From WJMT01 sp964624145 (GTDB taxonomy: Bacteria > Acidobacteriota > Aminicenantia > Aminicenantales > Aminicenantaceae), in contig CAZUXT010000011.1 in assembly GCA_964624145.1 (NCBI GenBank), forward strand, positions 1 to 64,000: 64,000 nucleotides of DNA. Reading direction: 5' to 3'. A program made the position numbers and the translations under genes. This document shows, piece after piece, positions 17,657-26,970 of the stretch. Positions within the stretch are counted from its first letter, which is position 1. Each line of letters starts with the position of its first letter. The notes under the pieces are model-generated. The model was not told the DNA's origin. It did not search any database and saw nothing but the letters and a program-made list of their open reading frames with translations.

Positions 17657-20008
17657 TTGAATAAAAAGAAACCAAATATCTGGAAAAAAATCACAGCATG
17701 GATTTCAAGAAACTGGGAAAAAACCAAACCGTCACCGGAAGTAAAAAAAGGCGCTGCCCTGGCCTTGCTGGTGCTGATCGTTATTGTAGGGGTGACTAAC
17801 GGCTTTTTTATCCGCCCCGGACTTCCGGGGATTTTAAGCCCTGCAGGCGGTATTCTTTTTTATTTGATCGCTGCAGCCATCATGGCCTTGTTGATCGCTC
17901 TATTTCTTAAGTTCCTGTTCGTAGTCCCGCGGTTTATCACCCTTTTGGGAACGGCTTTATTGGCTGTTTTTATCTATTACATGATGCAGTTTCCGTTTCA
18001 ACAGAATTTCCTTATAGGCCTTGTTCTGGGATTTTCCTGGGCTCTTATGGGAGGGGCTCTGGCTCAGGTTTTCAAGAAAAAGTTCGGCCAGCATTCGACA
18101 GTGAAAAAGATATTCGTTCTCACAGCCCTGGTTGTAACTGTAGGAATAAATGTCTTAGTTCTTTTCTGGCTTTTTGATTCGGGAAGCACGGATCATCTGG
18201 TTAAAGCCAAATCGTCTGCTTCCACAGTCAAATCTCTGGACATGCCGGATCCCTCTTTACCGGGTCCCTATGAAGTCCAATATGTAACCTATGGGAGCGG
18301 GACGGATAAAAAAAGGTCTGAATTCGGTGAAGAAGCCGGCATCAAGACCGAACCTGTGGATGCTTCCGCATTTGTAAAAGGAAGCAAAGGATGGCGGATG
18401 AAGCTTAGGCATTGGTTTTGGGGATTTGATTTTGAGAAGTTTCCCAGAAACGGGCGAGTCTGGTATCCCTCTGGACCGGGCCCTTTTCCTCTGGTCCTCT
18501 GCGTACACGGAAACCACAATATGGCTGATTATTCAGACCCGGGTTATGCTTATCTGGGCGAGCACCTGGCGAGCAGAGGATTTATTTTTGTATCAGTGGA
18601 TGAGAATTTTTTCAACGGGCATTTTTTCGGGTCTTTAAAGACTGAAAATGACGGAAGGGGCTGGATGCTTCTCCAGCATTTAAAGCTCTGGAGGGAGTGG
18701 AGCCAAAATGAGGAAAATCCATTCCATTCCATCGTTGATATGGACAGGATTGGACTGATCGGCCACTCGCGGGGAGGAGAAGCCGCGGCCATAGCCGGCT
18801 CCTTTAACCGGCTTTCCCATTATCCGGACGATGCCACAGTGGCGTTTGATTTTGATTTCAATATCAGAGCCATCATAGCCATTGCTCCGAGTGACGGCCA
18901 GTACAGGCCGGCGGGACAGCCCACTCCTCTGGAAAATGTGAATTATCTGACCGTTCAGGGGGCTCATGACGCGGATGTGTCGTCCTTTTCCGGAGCCCGT
19001 CAGTACAATAGAGTTACCTTTACGGACGAGAACTACTGGTTTAAGGCCTATCTCTATTCATACCGTTCCAATCACGGACAGTTCAACACGGTCTGGGGAA
19101 ACAATGACTGGGGAATGCCCGGAGGATTGGTATTGAACCGCAAGGCTTTACTGGCTGGAGAAAAGCAGAGAAAGATAGCCCTTGTTTATTTTACAGCTTT
19201 TCTCGAAGCCAATTTAATGGACAAAAAAGGTTATCTCCCCATGTTCCGTGATTTCCGGTGTGTCAAAGACTGGCTTCCGGAAGATATTTATATTAACCGG
19301 TTTGAAGACTCTCATTTTAGCCCCATTGCTCATTTTGAAGAAGATGTTGAGGTCACGACCGCTTCCTTAGAAGGCAGCCACATTTCCTGCCGGAATCTGG
19401 CAGTATGGAGGGAGGAGAATCTCGGATTCAGAAGAAGAGGAAATAAAGAGAATAATGTTGTTTGTGTGGGATGGAGAAACACGGAGGAGCCACCTGTTTA
19501 TTCCATTGAGATGTCCGATGATGGCGTTGAAAAATTAAATGCAAGCGATCAATCCCTTTTGATATTCTCTCTGGCTCCTGCGGATGAAAAGCCTCCCGAA
19601 CCCGAGGATGAGGAAGAAGAAAGCGAAGAAAAACCGGATAAAAAAGAGAAAAGGAAAGAGAAAAAAGACGAAGAAGAAGAAAAGGGAGAAGAACTCCTTG
19701 ATATGAGTGTGGAGCTTATGGATTCCCGGGGGAACACAGCACGCTTAGTGCTTTCCGATTTCAGGAACATGCCGCCTGTTTTAAAGTCCCGGTTTACGAA
19801 AATGAGCAAGGAAAGCAAGATATACGGGAAATCCTACGAGCCTACCCTTCAGGTATTTGAGCTTCCTCTTTCCCACTTTTCAGAGGCATTCCCGGAGTTT
19901 GAGCCGGCTCTTTTAAAAAAGATAAGTTTTGTGTTTGACCGGAATGAAGAGGGAGTGGTCATTTTGGACCGCATTGGAATCGGGACCATCCCCCTTGACA
20001 TGAGATAG
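17657..20008 (+). CDS. Membrane-anchored alpha/beta hydrolase with acidic/basic linker
   Basis: A 783-residue protein starting at TTG 17657 behind AAGGAG. Residues about 35-180 contain five predicted membrane helices. The following domain is an alpha/beta hydrolase: LVLCVHGNHN is the oxyanion strand, GHSRGGEAA gives the nucleophile Ser371, and SNHGQF is a likely catalytic histidine. Residues about 635-680 are a very charged Glu/Lys linker, followed by a beta-rich C-terminal domain of about 100 residues. It probably faces the periplasm and hydrolyses an ester or amide, as in the chlorophyllase/PET-hydrolase-like superfamily. The substrate is unknown. Confidence 0.82.
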   Translation: MNKKKPNIWKKITAWISRNWEKTKPSPEVKKGAALALLVLIVIVGVTNGFFIRPGLPGILSPAGGILFYLIAAAIMALLIALFLKFLFVVPRFITLLGTALLAVFIYYMMQFPFQQNFLIGLVLGFSWALMGGALAQVFKKKFGQHSTVKKIFVLTALVVTVGINVLVLFWLFDSGSTDHLVKAKSSASTVKSLDMPDPSLPGPYEVQYVTYGSGTDKKRSEFGEEAGIKTEPVDASAFVKGSKGWRMKLRHWFWGFDFEKFPRNGRVWYPSGPGPFPLVLCVHGNHNMADYSDPGYAYLGEHLASRGFIFVSVDENFFNGHFFGSLKTENDGRGWMLLQHLKLWREWSQNEENPFHSIVDMDRIGLIGHSRGGEAAAIAGSFNRLSHYPDDATVAFDFDFNIRAIIAIAPSDGQYRPAGQPTPLENVNYLTVQGAHDADVSSFSGARQYNRVTFTDENYWFKAYLYSYRSNHGQFNTVWGNNDWGMPGGLVLNRKALLAGEKQRKIALVYFTAFLEANLMDKKGYLPMFRDFRCVKDWLPEDIYINRFEDSHFSPIAHFEEDVEVTTASLEGSHISCRNLAVWREENLGFRRRGNKENNVVCVGWRNTEEPPVYSIEMSDDGVEKLNASDQSLLIFSLAPADEKPPEPEDEEEESEEKPDKKEKRKEKKDEEEEKGEELLDMSVELMDSRGNTARLVLSDFRNMPPVLKSRFTKMSKESKIYGKSYEPTLQVFELPLSHFSEAFPEFEPALLKKISFVFDRNEEGVVILDRIGIGTIPLDMR

Positions 20009-20081
20009 TGTATTGGCTATGGTGATGAAACCATTTAAAGAGAAGGAAAACGCGTAATCCCTGTTTGAAGAGGAGAGAGCC

Positions 20082-21911
20082 ATGGAAGAAAAGATCATTG
20101 AATGTGTTCCCAATTTTTCGGAGGGACGGGATACGAAAATCATAAAGGAGATCACAGACGAAATCGAAAAGGTGGAAGGCACCAAACTTCTGGATGTGGA
20201 CCCCGGACCTGACATGAACCGTGTGGTCGTTACCTTTATCGGAAGTCCGGAGGCTGTACAGGAAGCCGCATTCAACTCCATAAAAAAAGCAGCGGAATTG
20301 ATAGATATGTCCACCCACCACGGTTCCCATCCCCGAATGGGAGCCACGGATGTATGTCCGTTTGTTCCAGTCAACGGAGTGACCGAAGAAGACTGTGTAG
20401 AGATCTCACGGAAGGTGGCTCAAAGAGTGGGAGAGAAGCTTCGGATTCCGGTCTATCTTTATGAAAAGTCTGCCACCAGTCCCGAGAGAGAGAACCTGGC
20501 CTTCATAAGACAGGGAGAATATGAGGCACTGCCTGAAAAATTAAAAAAGCCGCAGTGGAAGCCGGATTTCGGGCCGGCTGAATTCAATGCCAGGGCAGGC
20601 GCCACTGTTATTGGAGTGAGAGAGTTTCTCATAGCGTATAACATAAATTTAAATACCAGGGAAGCCAAATTGGCGACGGATATTGCTTTTGAGTTAAGGG
20701 AAAAAGGCCGCACGGCCAGAATAGGGAATACGGAACCTGTTTATCTCTGGGGGGAAGAGATCCTGAGGTATGAAAAAGGAAGTTATCCCTGCGGGAACTG
20801 TGATTTTATTGGGGAATCCATGGAGGAGACCATTGAGCACTGTAAGGAGGCTCACGGTTATGATTTGGTCGAGCTGTTGAAACTCCATGATATGGATTAC
20901 AAAAAGGCTGAAGGAAGGCCGGCTAAGAAGCCGGGTAAATTCAAACACTGCAAATCTATCGGATGGATGGTGCCCAAATATGACAGAGCCCAGATTTCCA
21001 TCAATCTGACGGATTATAAGGTCACATCCATGCATGATGTTCTGGAGGAAACGAGGCGGCTTGCCGTAAAACGGGGACTTGTGGTCACGGGAAGTGAGAT
21101 CGTAGGCATGGTTCCTTATCAAGCTCTTCTTCAAACCGGAAAATATTACCTGGAAAAGCAGGGCCGTTCCAAGGGTGTGCCGGTAAAAGATATTCTTTCT
21201 ACAGCCGTTCAATCTCTGGGATTGACGGATGCGGCTGATTTTAATATCGAAGAAAGGGTTTTGGGGCTTCCAAGAAACCCGGAGGATGCACTGGTAGAGA
21301 TGAAAGTGACTGATTTTACAGATGAAGTATCCCGTGAATCACCGGCGCCGGGAGGAGGTTCCATAGCCGCACTGGCTGGTGCTCTGGGAGCTGCTCTTGG
21401 CTCTATGGTCAGTAATCTCACAGCTAATAAACGGGGAAGCCAGGATGTGGATGAGATTTTGAATGAAGCAGCGGAAAAGTGCCAGGAGATCAAAGATCAA
21501 CTGATCAAGGCCGTGGATGAAGACACGCAGGCTTTTAATGCTTTTATGGAAGCACGGCGTCTTCCATCCCAAACTGAGGAAGAGAAGGAAGCAAGGCAAA
21601 AAGCCATGCAGGAGGGTCTTAAGAAAGCCGTGTCTGTTCCCGTGAGAACAGCGGAGATGTGCCTGCAGGCGATCGAGGCCGCTGAGACCGTGGCTCAAAA
21701 CGGAAACCCGAATTCTGTCACAGATGTGGGAGTGGGCGCGGAAGTTGCTTTTGCCGGAGTCAAAGGCGGGATTTACAATGTGCTGATCAATCTCAAGAGT
21801 ATCAAAGACGCTGACTACTGCGACCAGATGAGAAAAAAATGCGATGCTCTGGAAAAAAAGGCCCGGAAAGCACTGGATTCTGTGAGTAAAATCATCAAGT
21901 CTAAATTATAA
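20082..21911 (+). CDS. ftcD: Glutamate formimidoyltransferase-cyclodeaminase fusion (FtcD type) with zinc-finger-like insert
   Basis: The N-terminal part is formimidoyltransferase (CVPNFSEGRD near residue 5, HPRMGATDVCPF near 85). The C-terminal part from about residue 405 is formimidoyl-THF cyclodeaminase (SPAPGGGSIAALAGALGAAL). Together they move the formimino group of histidine catabolism to tetrahydrofolate and release ammonia. At 609 residues it is longer than the roughly 540 of vertebrate FTCD. The excess includes an insert near residues 225-290 with Cys237-x2-Cys240-x12-His253-x4-His258, a C2H2 zinc-finger spacing. GAGGAGAG precedes the ATG. No other hut gene is nearby. I see no terminator between it and the convergent nicotinate phosphoribosyltransferase. 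Confidence 0.93.
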   Translation: MEEKIIECVPNFSEGRDTKIIKEITDEIEKVEGTKLLDVDPGPDMNRVVVTFIGSPEAVQEAAFNSIKKAAELIDMSTHHGSHPRMGATDVCPFVPVNGVTEEDCVEISRKVAQRVGEKLRIPVYLYEKSATSPERENLAFIRQGEYEALPEKLKKPQWKPDFGPAEFNARAGATVIGVREFLIAYNINLNTREAKLATDIAFELREKGRTARIGNTEPVYLWGEEILRYEKGSYPCGNCDFIGESMEETIEHCKEAHGYDLVELLKLHDMDYKKAEGRPAKKPGKFKHCKSIGWMVPKYDRAQISINLTDYKVTSMHDVLEETRRLAVKRGLVVTGSEIVGMVPYQALLQTGKYYLEKQGRSKGVPVKDILSTAVQSLGLTDAADFNIEERVLGLPRNPEDALVEMKVTDFTDEVSRESPAPGGGSIAALAGALGAALGSMVSNLTANKRGSQDVDEILNEAAEKCQEIKDQLIKAVDEDTQAFNAFMEARRLPSQTEEEKEARQKAMQEGLKKAVSVPVRTAEMCLQAIEAAETVAQNGNPNSVTDVGVGAEVAFAGVKGGIYNVLINLKSIKDADYCDQMRKKCDALEKKARKALDSVSKIIKSKL

Positions 21912-22130
21912 TTTTTAACACCTAAATTTATCCAACTGAGAATATGACTTGCGCTCCCTTCAGATTTTTAACGCCATTCTTCTTCGTTTTTCTCAGCGCT
22001 TGCGCAACTCCCCCCGTCCGTGGGTCAGACATACTCAGCGTCCTGCTTCGCCGGATACCCTCGAAAAGCCTCATCCAAAGGCTAAATCTTCAATGTCGCT
22101 TAAGCCATATTTATCAGTTGTTTTAAGTTT

Positions 22131-23492
22131 TTATTGGATTTCTCTGTGTTTATATTTATCGATAGTCTTTTTCTGGAGATTCCGGAGTTTTTCAGAGATT
22201 TTGACCGGATAAAGGGGGCCTTTTTTATTGATGGCCTTGTATTTTTCAGGGAGCCGGGAGAAATTTTCCCTGAATTGATTTTGTATTTCCGAAAGGGGCG
22301 GGGAGTCGTAAATGGTTTTTCCGCCTGTGAGGACCGGTACTAGCAGAGGAACAGCACCCTCCAAATTTTCTTCCCTGCAGGCGATGACATCATGGTCATA
22401 GAGCTTTTTAGAGGACAAAAAGCGGAAGACCTGCTTGTCCGAGGTCAGGGAAATTTTTCCGGGGCTTAATTTAACCACAGGCTCGCTATTATACTTTACG
22501 ATTTTGTAAGCCATATCCAGATAAGGGGCATCTGAAGAGACACCCATTTTTGTGCCCACTCCAAAAGAGTCAATTTTTGCTTTTTGGGAAAGGATCTTTT
22601 GGATCTTGTATTCATCAAAGGCCCCGCTTGCAAAAATCAGGGAATTTTTTAATCCGTGTTCGTCAAGGATATGTCTTGCCTTCTGGCTGAGTTCGGCCAT
22701 ATCCCCACTGTCAAGGCGTATCCCTTTAAGATGTTCGCCCCGGCCGGCCATCTCTTTACCCACCTGAGCGGCTTTAAGAGTCCCTGACAGGGAGTCATAG
22801 GTGTCCACCAGGAGTATGGAGTTTTCCGGGAATGTCTGCGCAAAGGCCCGGAAAGCATCGATTTCCTTATCAAAACTGGAAACGAATGAATGCGCCATGG
22901 TCCCGTATACCGGGATGCCCAGCTGTTTGCCGGCCAGGACATTACTGGTTCCGAGAAAGCCCGCTATGTAGCTGGCTTTGGCCACCTTTATGGAGGCGTC
23001 GATTCCCTGTGTGCGCCTGAAGGAAAAATCAACAAGGCTCCTCCCTCCCGCGGCATGAATACATCGGGATGCTTTGGTAGCGATCATGGACTGCAGATTG
23101 ATGGTGTTTATCAAAAAGGTCTCGATGACCTGGGCTTCTATAAGAGGTGCGGTGACTTCCAGGATAGGTTCCTCCTCAAAGAAGATGGTTCCCTCAGGCA
23201 GGGCATGCACATCCCCATGGAATTTGAAATTTTCCAGATAAGAAAGAAAGTCAGATTTGAAAAAACCCGTGCTTTCCAAATACTCCAGGTCATCCTCTGT
23301 GAATTGGAGCTCAACCAAATAATCAAGGACCTCTTTCAATCCGCAGGATACGAAATAACGGCGGTTAGGAGGATACCGGCGCACAAAAAGGCTGAACACA
23401 GCGGTTTCATTCATTCCGTGTTCAAAATAGGAAGCAGCCATTGTGAGCTCATAAAGGTCGGTCAGAAGGGCACTGTTTTTGATTTCATTCAT
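22131..23492 (-). CDS. pncB: Nicotinate phosphoribosyltransferase
   Basis: Converts nicotinate and PRPP to nicotinate mononucleotide in the Preiss-Handler NAD salvage route. Family features are LLTDLYELTMAASYF at the N-terminus, the histidine-containing GTMAHSFV segment near residue 200, VDTYDSLSG near 230, and GIRLDSGDMAELS near 255. Length 453 fits the family. It starts 12 bases after an isochorismatase-fold hydrolase on the same strand, which could supply nicotinate from nicotinamide. Confidence 0.94.
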   Translation of the reverse strand: MNEIKNSALLTDLYELTMAASYFEHGMNETAVFSLFVRRYPPNRRYFVSCGLKEVLDYLVELQFTEDDLEYLESTGFFKSDFLSYLENFKFHGDVHALPEGTIFFEEEPILEVTAPLIEAQVIETFLINTINLQSMIATKASRCIHAAGGRSLVDFSFRRTQGIDASIKVAKASYIAGFLGTSNVLAGKQLGIPVYGTMAHSFVSSFDKEIDAFRAFAQTFPENSILLVDTYDSLSGTLKAAQVGKEMAGRGEHLKGIRLDSGDMAELSQKARHILDEHGLKNSLIFASGAFDEYKIQKILSQKAKIDSFGVGTKMGVSSDAPYLDMAYKIVKYNSEPVVKLSPGKISLTSDKQVFRFLSSKKLYDHDVIACREENLEGAVPLLVPVLTGGKTIYDSPPLSEIQNQFRENFSRLPEKYKAINKKGPLYPVKISEKLRNLQKKTIDKYKHREIQ

Positions 23493-23504
23493 TGGGTTCT
23501 TCGA

Positions 23505-24131
23505 TCACTTAAAAACCACATCTTCAGTTGATTTCACGACGATTCCCGAGTAAAGGTTCGAGACCTGGCTTAGAGTCAAAGCCTGGTCAAATTCAGTGAG
23601 CGCGGATATTCCGTCTGCCGGGATAATGACTTTGTACCATCTGAGCCCTGCGGAAGCAGCGGTGTGGAGCACACAAATATTAGACACAGTGCCGACGATG
23701 ACTACGTTTTGGACTCTCCATACATAGCTTAAGGTGTGCTCGAGTCCTGTTCCGTAGAACCCGTCATAACGCAGTTTGCGGCAGACCAGTTCGCCCTTTC
23801 CGGGTTTCAGTTCCGGAATGACCTCCCATCCCCAGGTATTTTCCTTACAGTGTTCAGGCCATATGTCAAATTCAGGATCATCCTCTCTCATGGTGTCTTG
23901 AGTATAAGCGACAGGAACGCCTGCTTTTCTTGCTCTAGAAAGGAGCTTTTTTATTCGTGGAACGGTTTCCCTGGCAGCCGGGACCACCAGGTTTCCCTTT
24001 TCTTTTATAAAATCGTTCTGCATATCCACGATAATAAGGGCCGTTTTTTTTGAATGAAGTGTGACCTTGTCTTTATAAGTGATTTCAGGAACTTCGACCT
24101 TTTTGTTTGGAATGAAGGGGAAACTCATCAT
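23505..24131 (-). CDS. Isochorismatase-fold cysteine hydrolase, probable nicotinamidase-related amidase
   Basis: A 208-residue cytoplasmic hydrolase with the complete Asp-Lys-Cys triad: Asp36 in IIVDMQNDF, Lys119 in CRKLRYDGF and Cys153 in GTVSNICVLHTA. Placement 12 bases before pncB suggests it deamidates nicotinamide for NAD salvage. However, the classic nicotinamidase zinc motif (Asp-x-His near residue 80) is not evident; the region reads TQDTMREDD and WPEHC, so another amide substrate is possible. AAGGAGAG lies upstream of the tandem ATGATG start. Confidence 0.85.
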   Translation of the reverse strand: MMSFPFIPNKKVEVPEITYKDKVTLHSKKTALIIVDMQNDFIKEKGNLVVPAARETVPRIKKLLSRARKAGVPVAYTQDTMREDDPEFDIWPEHCKENTWGWEVIPELKPGKGELVCRKLRYDGFYGTGLEHTLSYVWRVQNVVIVGTVSNICVLHTAASAGLRWYKVIIPADGISALTEFDQALTLSQVSNLYSGIVVKSTEDVVFK

Positions 24132-24219
24132 TTCTCTCCTTGCTTTTGTTTTATTATATTCGTAATGGTTCTCTGATTCCAGCCTTCACTGATTTGAGGT
24201 ATGTATCTTGTTTTGCTGT

Positions 24220-26793
24220 TTATTGTTTTTTGAGTTCAATGACTATGGTGTGCGTGACGAATTCATCAGGGGCCCTTTCCGGGATTGTGAGTCTCAATTG
24301 GCCGGACTCCAGGGATGCTCCTTTTATTTTGTCTATGAATTCAGGATGAAGCGTGTTGAGTCTGTAGGTTTTTCCGCTGATCCCTTCCACTTTCAAGGTG
24401 AGAGTTTGTTTTTCTTTGTGAAGTGATATGATTTTTATTCCGGAGTCCTTATCTCCGACCTTGACCTCAGGGATAACCGGAAGGACTTCAAAACAGGGCT
24501 CGATAAATAATTCTACCTGCAGAGGTTTGTCATGTACTGGAAATTCTGACTCTGCTTGAGTGACCTGCTGGCGCTCAAATGTATGGAAGGGGATCTCTGT
24601 TCCATTCACCGTCAGTTGTTTTATTTGTGTTCCTTTTGCCAGACAAGGGGAAAAGGTCATGGTGTGTTTTTCTCTCGCTTCAGGGTTGATATTCAGTGTT
24701 ATTTTGTTTTCCTCTTTTTTGTATGAAAATGAAAAGGCTGCCTCTCCCACCTTATAGTTTTTGATCTCCACTTGATCCCAATTTCCGGGAAAATGAGGAG
24801 CAAAAGTGAAGGTCCTCATCAGGGCATCAGCTTCCAGACCCAGCAGTCCTCTTATCAGGGGGAGCACAGCGCCAGCTGCGGAAAATCCCTGTTGGGGGAC
24901 CGCTTCCTGCGGCCACACATTCCGAATGCCGGAAAAGACTTCCGTGACACATCCCAGGGCATTGTCAAAGGTGTGGTTTACGGTTGAGAGAAGGAGAGGA
25001 TATGCGTTTAAAGGCATATGATGCTTGTACAAAGCTGTGGTGACCCAACTGGTTAAAAAAGGCCAGACCGCGCCGTAGTTGTAATTGAGAGGCTGAAAGT
25101 AGGCGCTGTTTCGGGAAATACTCCGTATGCCCCAGTCAGTGGTCAGCTCTGGTAAGCTGAGCCTTTCTAGAGTGAGCCTGCTTTTTTCGCTTTCTCCGAG
25201 GTCCCACATCAGACCGATTGCATTCCACGGCGAGATCTCTTTGACTTTTTCTCCTTTATCATTAAAGGCATAGGCATAGAAATTATTTATCGGGTCCCAA
25301 AATCTGTCATTGAACGCTTTTTTGGCTTTTTCTGCATTCATGGATGCTTTTTTATGCAGGGAGTCTTTACCCAGAATTCGGGACATTTCATCCATGGCGT
25401 GCGCGGCTCTCACCCATACGGAGGCCAGATAAATGTCTGTTTCAATGCCGGTAAGCGCTCCGTATTCCAGAGCCCCAAGGCCTGCGGAACTGTTGTCCAT
25501 AAGCCCGTCCCTGTTTTTATCCGTACTGAGACACCAATCATAGGCCCTGGTAAGAGAGAGCCAGCTTTGCTCAACAAAGGCAGTGTCGCCGGATAGTCTC
25601 ATGTAATCGTACATGGCTGCTAGATAATAGGGGGTCGTGTCTCCGTGGATATATCCGTAAGGATAGTCTTTCCACCAGTCGATATACCCTTCTGCCTGTG
25701 AAAGTTCGTGAGCCATCTTTCCGTCATCCCTCTGCCATTTTTGTGTAAAGGCCAGTATTTTCTTAACGGATTCTTGCGCTCCGTAAGAGAGCAGGCTCAA
25801 AGAATTGATATAAGCATCCCCTCCGAAAAACCAGCCGAATCCGGGCCGTCCCGATGTTCCGGAAGCGCCCAGACCCGCAACTATTCCTTCGCCCAGTTCA
25901 GGGTTATCAACCATAAGATTGTCAAAAGTGATTTTGGCCCATTCAAAGGCAAGATCGATTTTCGGATCAGGAGTTTTGAGACCAAGAGTGTTTTGGCTGA
26001 GTTCTTCATAATGTTCTCTGTTTTTGCGATAGTAATATTCAGGATTTTCCAGGAGTTTTGTATAGACGGCCAGAATCTTGTCCCGTTTTCCCTGGCCCCC
26101 TGAAACACACAGAGGAATAAATCTGTTTCTCACTTTCTCCGGATTTTTGATCTCGATCTTGAATTCGCTCGGGGCATCTGAGAGCATATGCGCTGGCGTA
26201 TAGGAAAGGCCTGATGCGGCCGGAGAACCCACAAGGGCATGATTTTTTCCCGTAGGCTCTGAGATCACATAGGCTTTGATCTCATTGTTCCAGTATGCGT
26301 ATTGTCCTCCGATTCCGGCGGGCCACATGGGCTGAAGCACGGGGAGAAAGCCGCACACGATAGTCAGGGGAACGGATGAATCAATATCGAGGATGACAAG
26401 AGCTCCGGGCTCAAAAACAGGGGTGATATACGTCGCTTTAACAGTGAATGACTGATACGTGTAGGTCAGAGTTGTAGCCCAGGGGGATACGGAAATACAG
26501 CGGACAATATCCCCTGCGTTTATGGCCCGTGTGGAGGTGCCGGTGAAGAAAGAAAATTGAAAGCCGCGAAGGAGCTTCAAAGGATAAGCCCAGGCTTCAA
26601 AAGAGCCGCTCTCATCTCCAAGCAGGGCAAAACAGCGCCCGGTTTTATTGAAGGGAGTCCCCGGTTTGGCCAGCCTCTCAAGGCTGAGGGCGTTTTTCTC
26701 GAGTTTGAAGGCAGGAATGGAATCCTTTTCCGCTGAACATAAAAAATTAAAAATAAGAAACAGGCCCATTAAAAATATAAATGTTTTTTTCAT
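24220..26793 (-). CDS. Exported six-hairpin (alpha/alpha)6 glycosidase, amylo-alpha-1,6-glucosidase-like
   Basis: I chose ATG 26793 because GAGGAC lies upstream and a signal peptide follows (MKKTFIFLMGLFLIFNFLC). A beta-rich N-terminal domain spans about residues 25-280. An (alpha/alpha)6 toroid follows with GFGWFFGGDAYINSL near residue 300, WWKDYPYGYIHGDTTPYYL, and GIETDIYLASVWVRAA, motifs typical of debranching-type and GH63/GH133-like six-hairpin glycosidases. Likely general-acid and base residues are Asp or Glu in these segments, but they cannot be assigned by eye. The C-terminal 150 residues are beta-sandwich-like. It probably degrades an oligosaccharide in the periplasm; the substrate is unknown. 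Confidence 0.82.
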   Translation of the reverse strand: MKKTFIFLMGLFLIFNFLCSAEKDSIPAFKLEKNALSLERLAKPGTPFNKTGRCFALLGDESGSFEAWAYPLKLLRGFQFSFFTGTSTRAINAGDIVRCISVSPWATTLTYTYQSFTVKATYITPVFEPGALVILDIDSSVPLTIVCGFLPVLQPMWPAGIGGQYAYWNNEIKAYVISEPTGKNHALVGSPAASGLSYTPAHMLSDAPSEFKIEIKNPEKVRNRFIPLCVSGGQGKRDKILAVYTKLLENPEYYYRKNREHYEELSQNTLGLKTPDPKIDLAFEWAKITFDNLMVDNPELGEGIVAGLGASGTSGRPGFGWFFGGDAYINSLSLLSYGAQESVKKILAFTQKWQRDDGKMAHELSQAEGYIDWWKDYPYGYIHGDTTPYYLAAMYDYMRLSGDTAFVEQSWLSLTRAYDWCLSTDKNRDGLMDNSSAGLGALEYGALTGIETDIYLASVWVRAAHAMDEMSRILGKDSLHKKASMNAEKAKKAFNDRFWDPINNFYAYAFNDKGEKVKEISPWNAIGLMWDLGESEKSRLTLERLSLPELTTDWGIRSISRNSAYFQPLNYNYGAVWPFLTSWVTTALYKHHMPLNAYPLLLSTVNHTFDNALGCVTEVFSGIRNVWPQEAVPQQGFSAAGAVLPLIRGLLGLEADALMRTFTFAPHFPGNWDQVEIKNYKVGEAAFSFSYKKEENKITLNINPEAREKHTMTFSPCLAKGTQIKQLTVNGTEIPFHTFERQQVTQAESEFPVHDKPLQVELFIEPCFEVLPVIPEVKVGDKDSGIKIISLHKEKQTLTLKVEGISGKTYRLNTLHPEFIDKIKGASLESGQLRLTIPERAPDEFVTHTIVIELKKQ

Positions 26794-26970
26794 GGTGTCC
26801 TCTTTATTGGATATAACTTTTAGTATAAACACTTCTTACAATCTTTCAAGATAGGATTGGTTTGGTTTTTCAATCAGCTCTGTTGTTGAGAAATGAGACA
26901 CAGGGAAAGAAATATCTTTTTGCCGTAATATTATTGACTTCAGCCGCTTTTACAGGGAACAGCTTCTTCT

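Noticed and set aside
21944..22126. Open frame starting like a lipoprotein (FFFVFLSACATPP) between ftcD and pncB
   Set aside because: There is no ribosome binding site, the frame is short, and nothing recognisable follows the signal-like start; chance is more likely.
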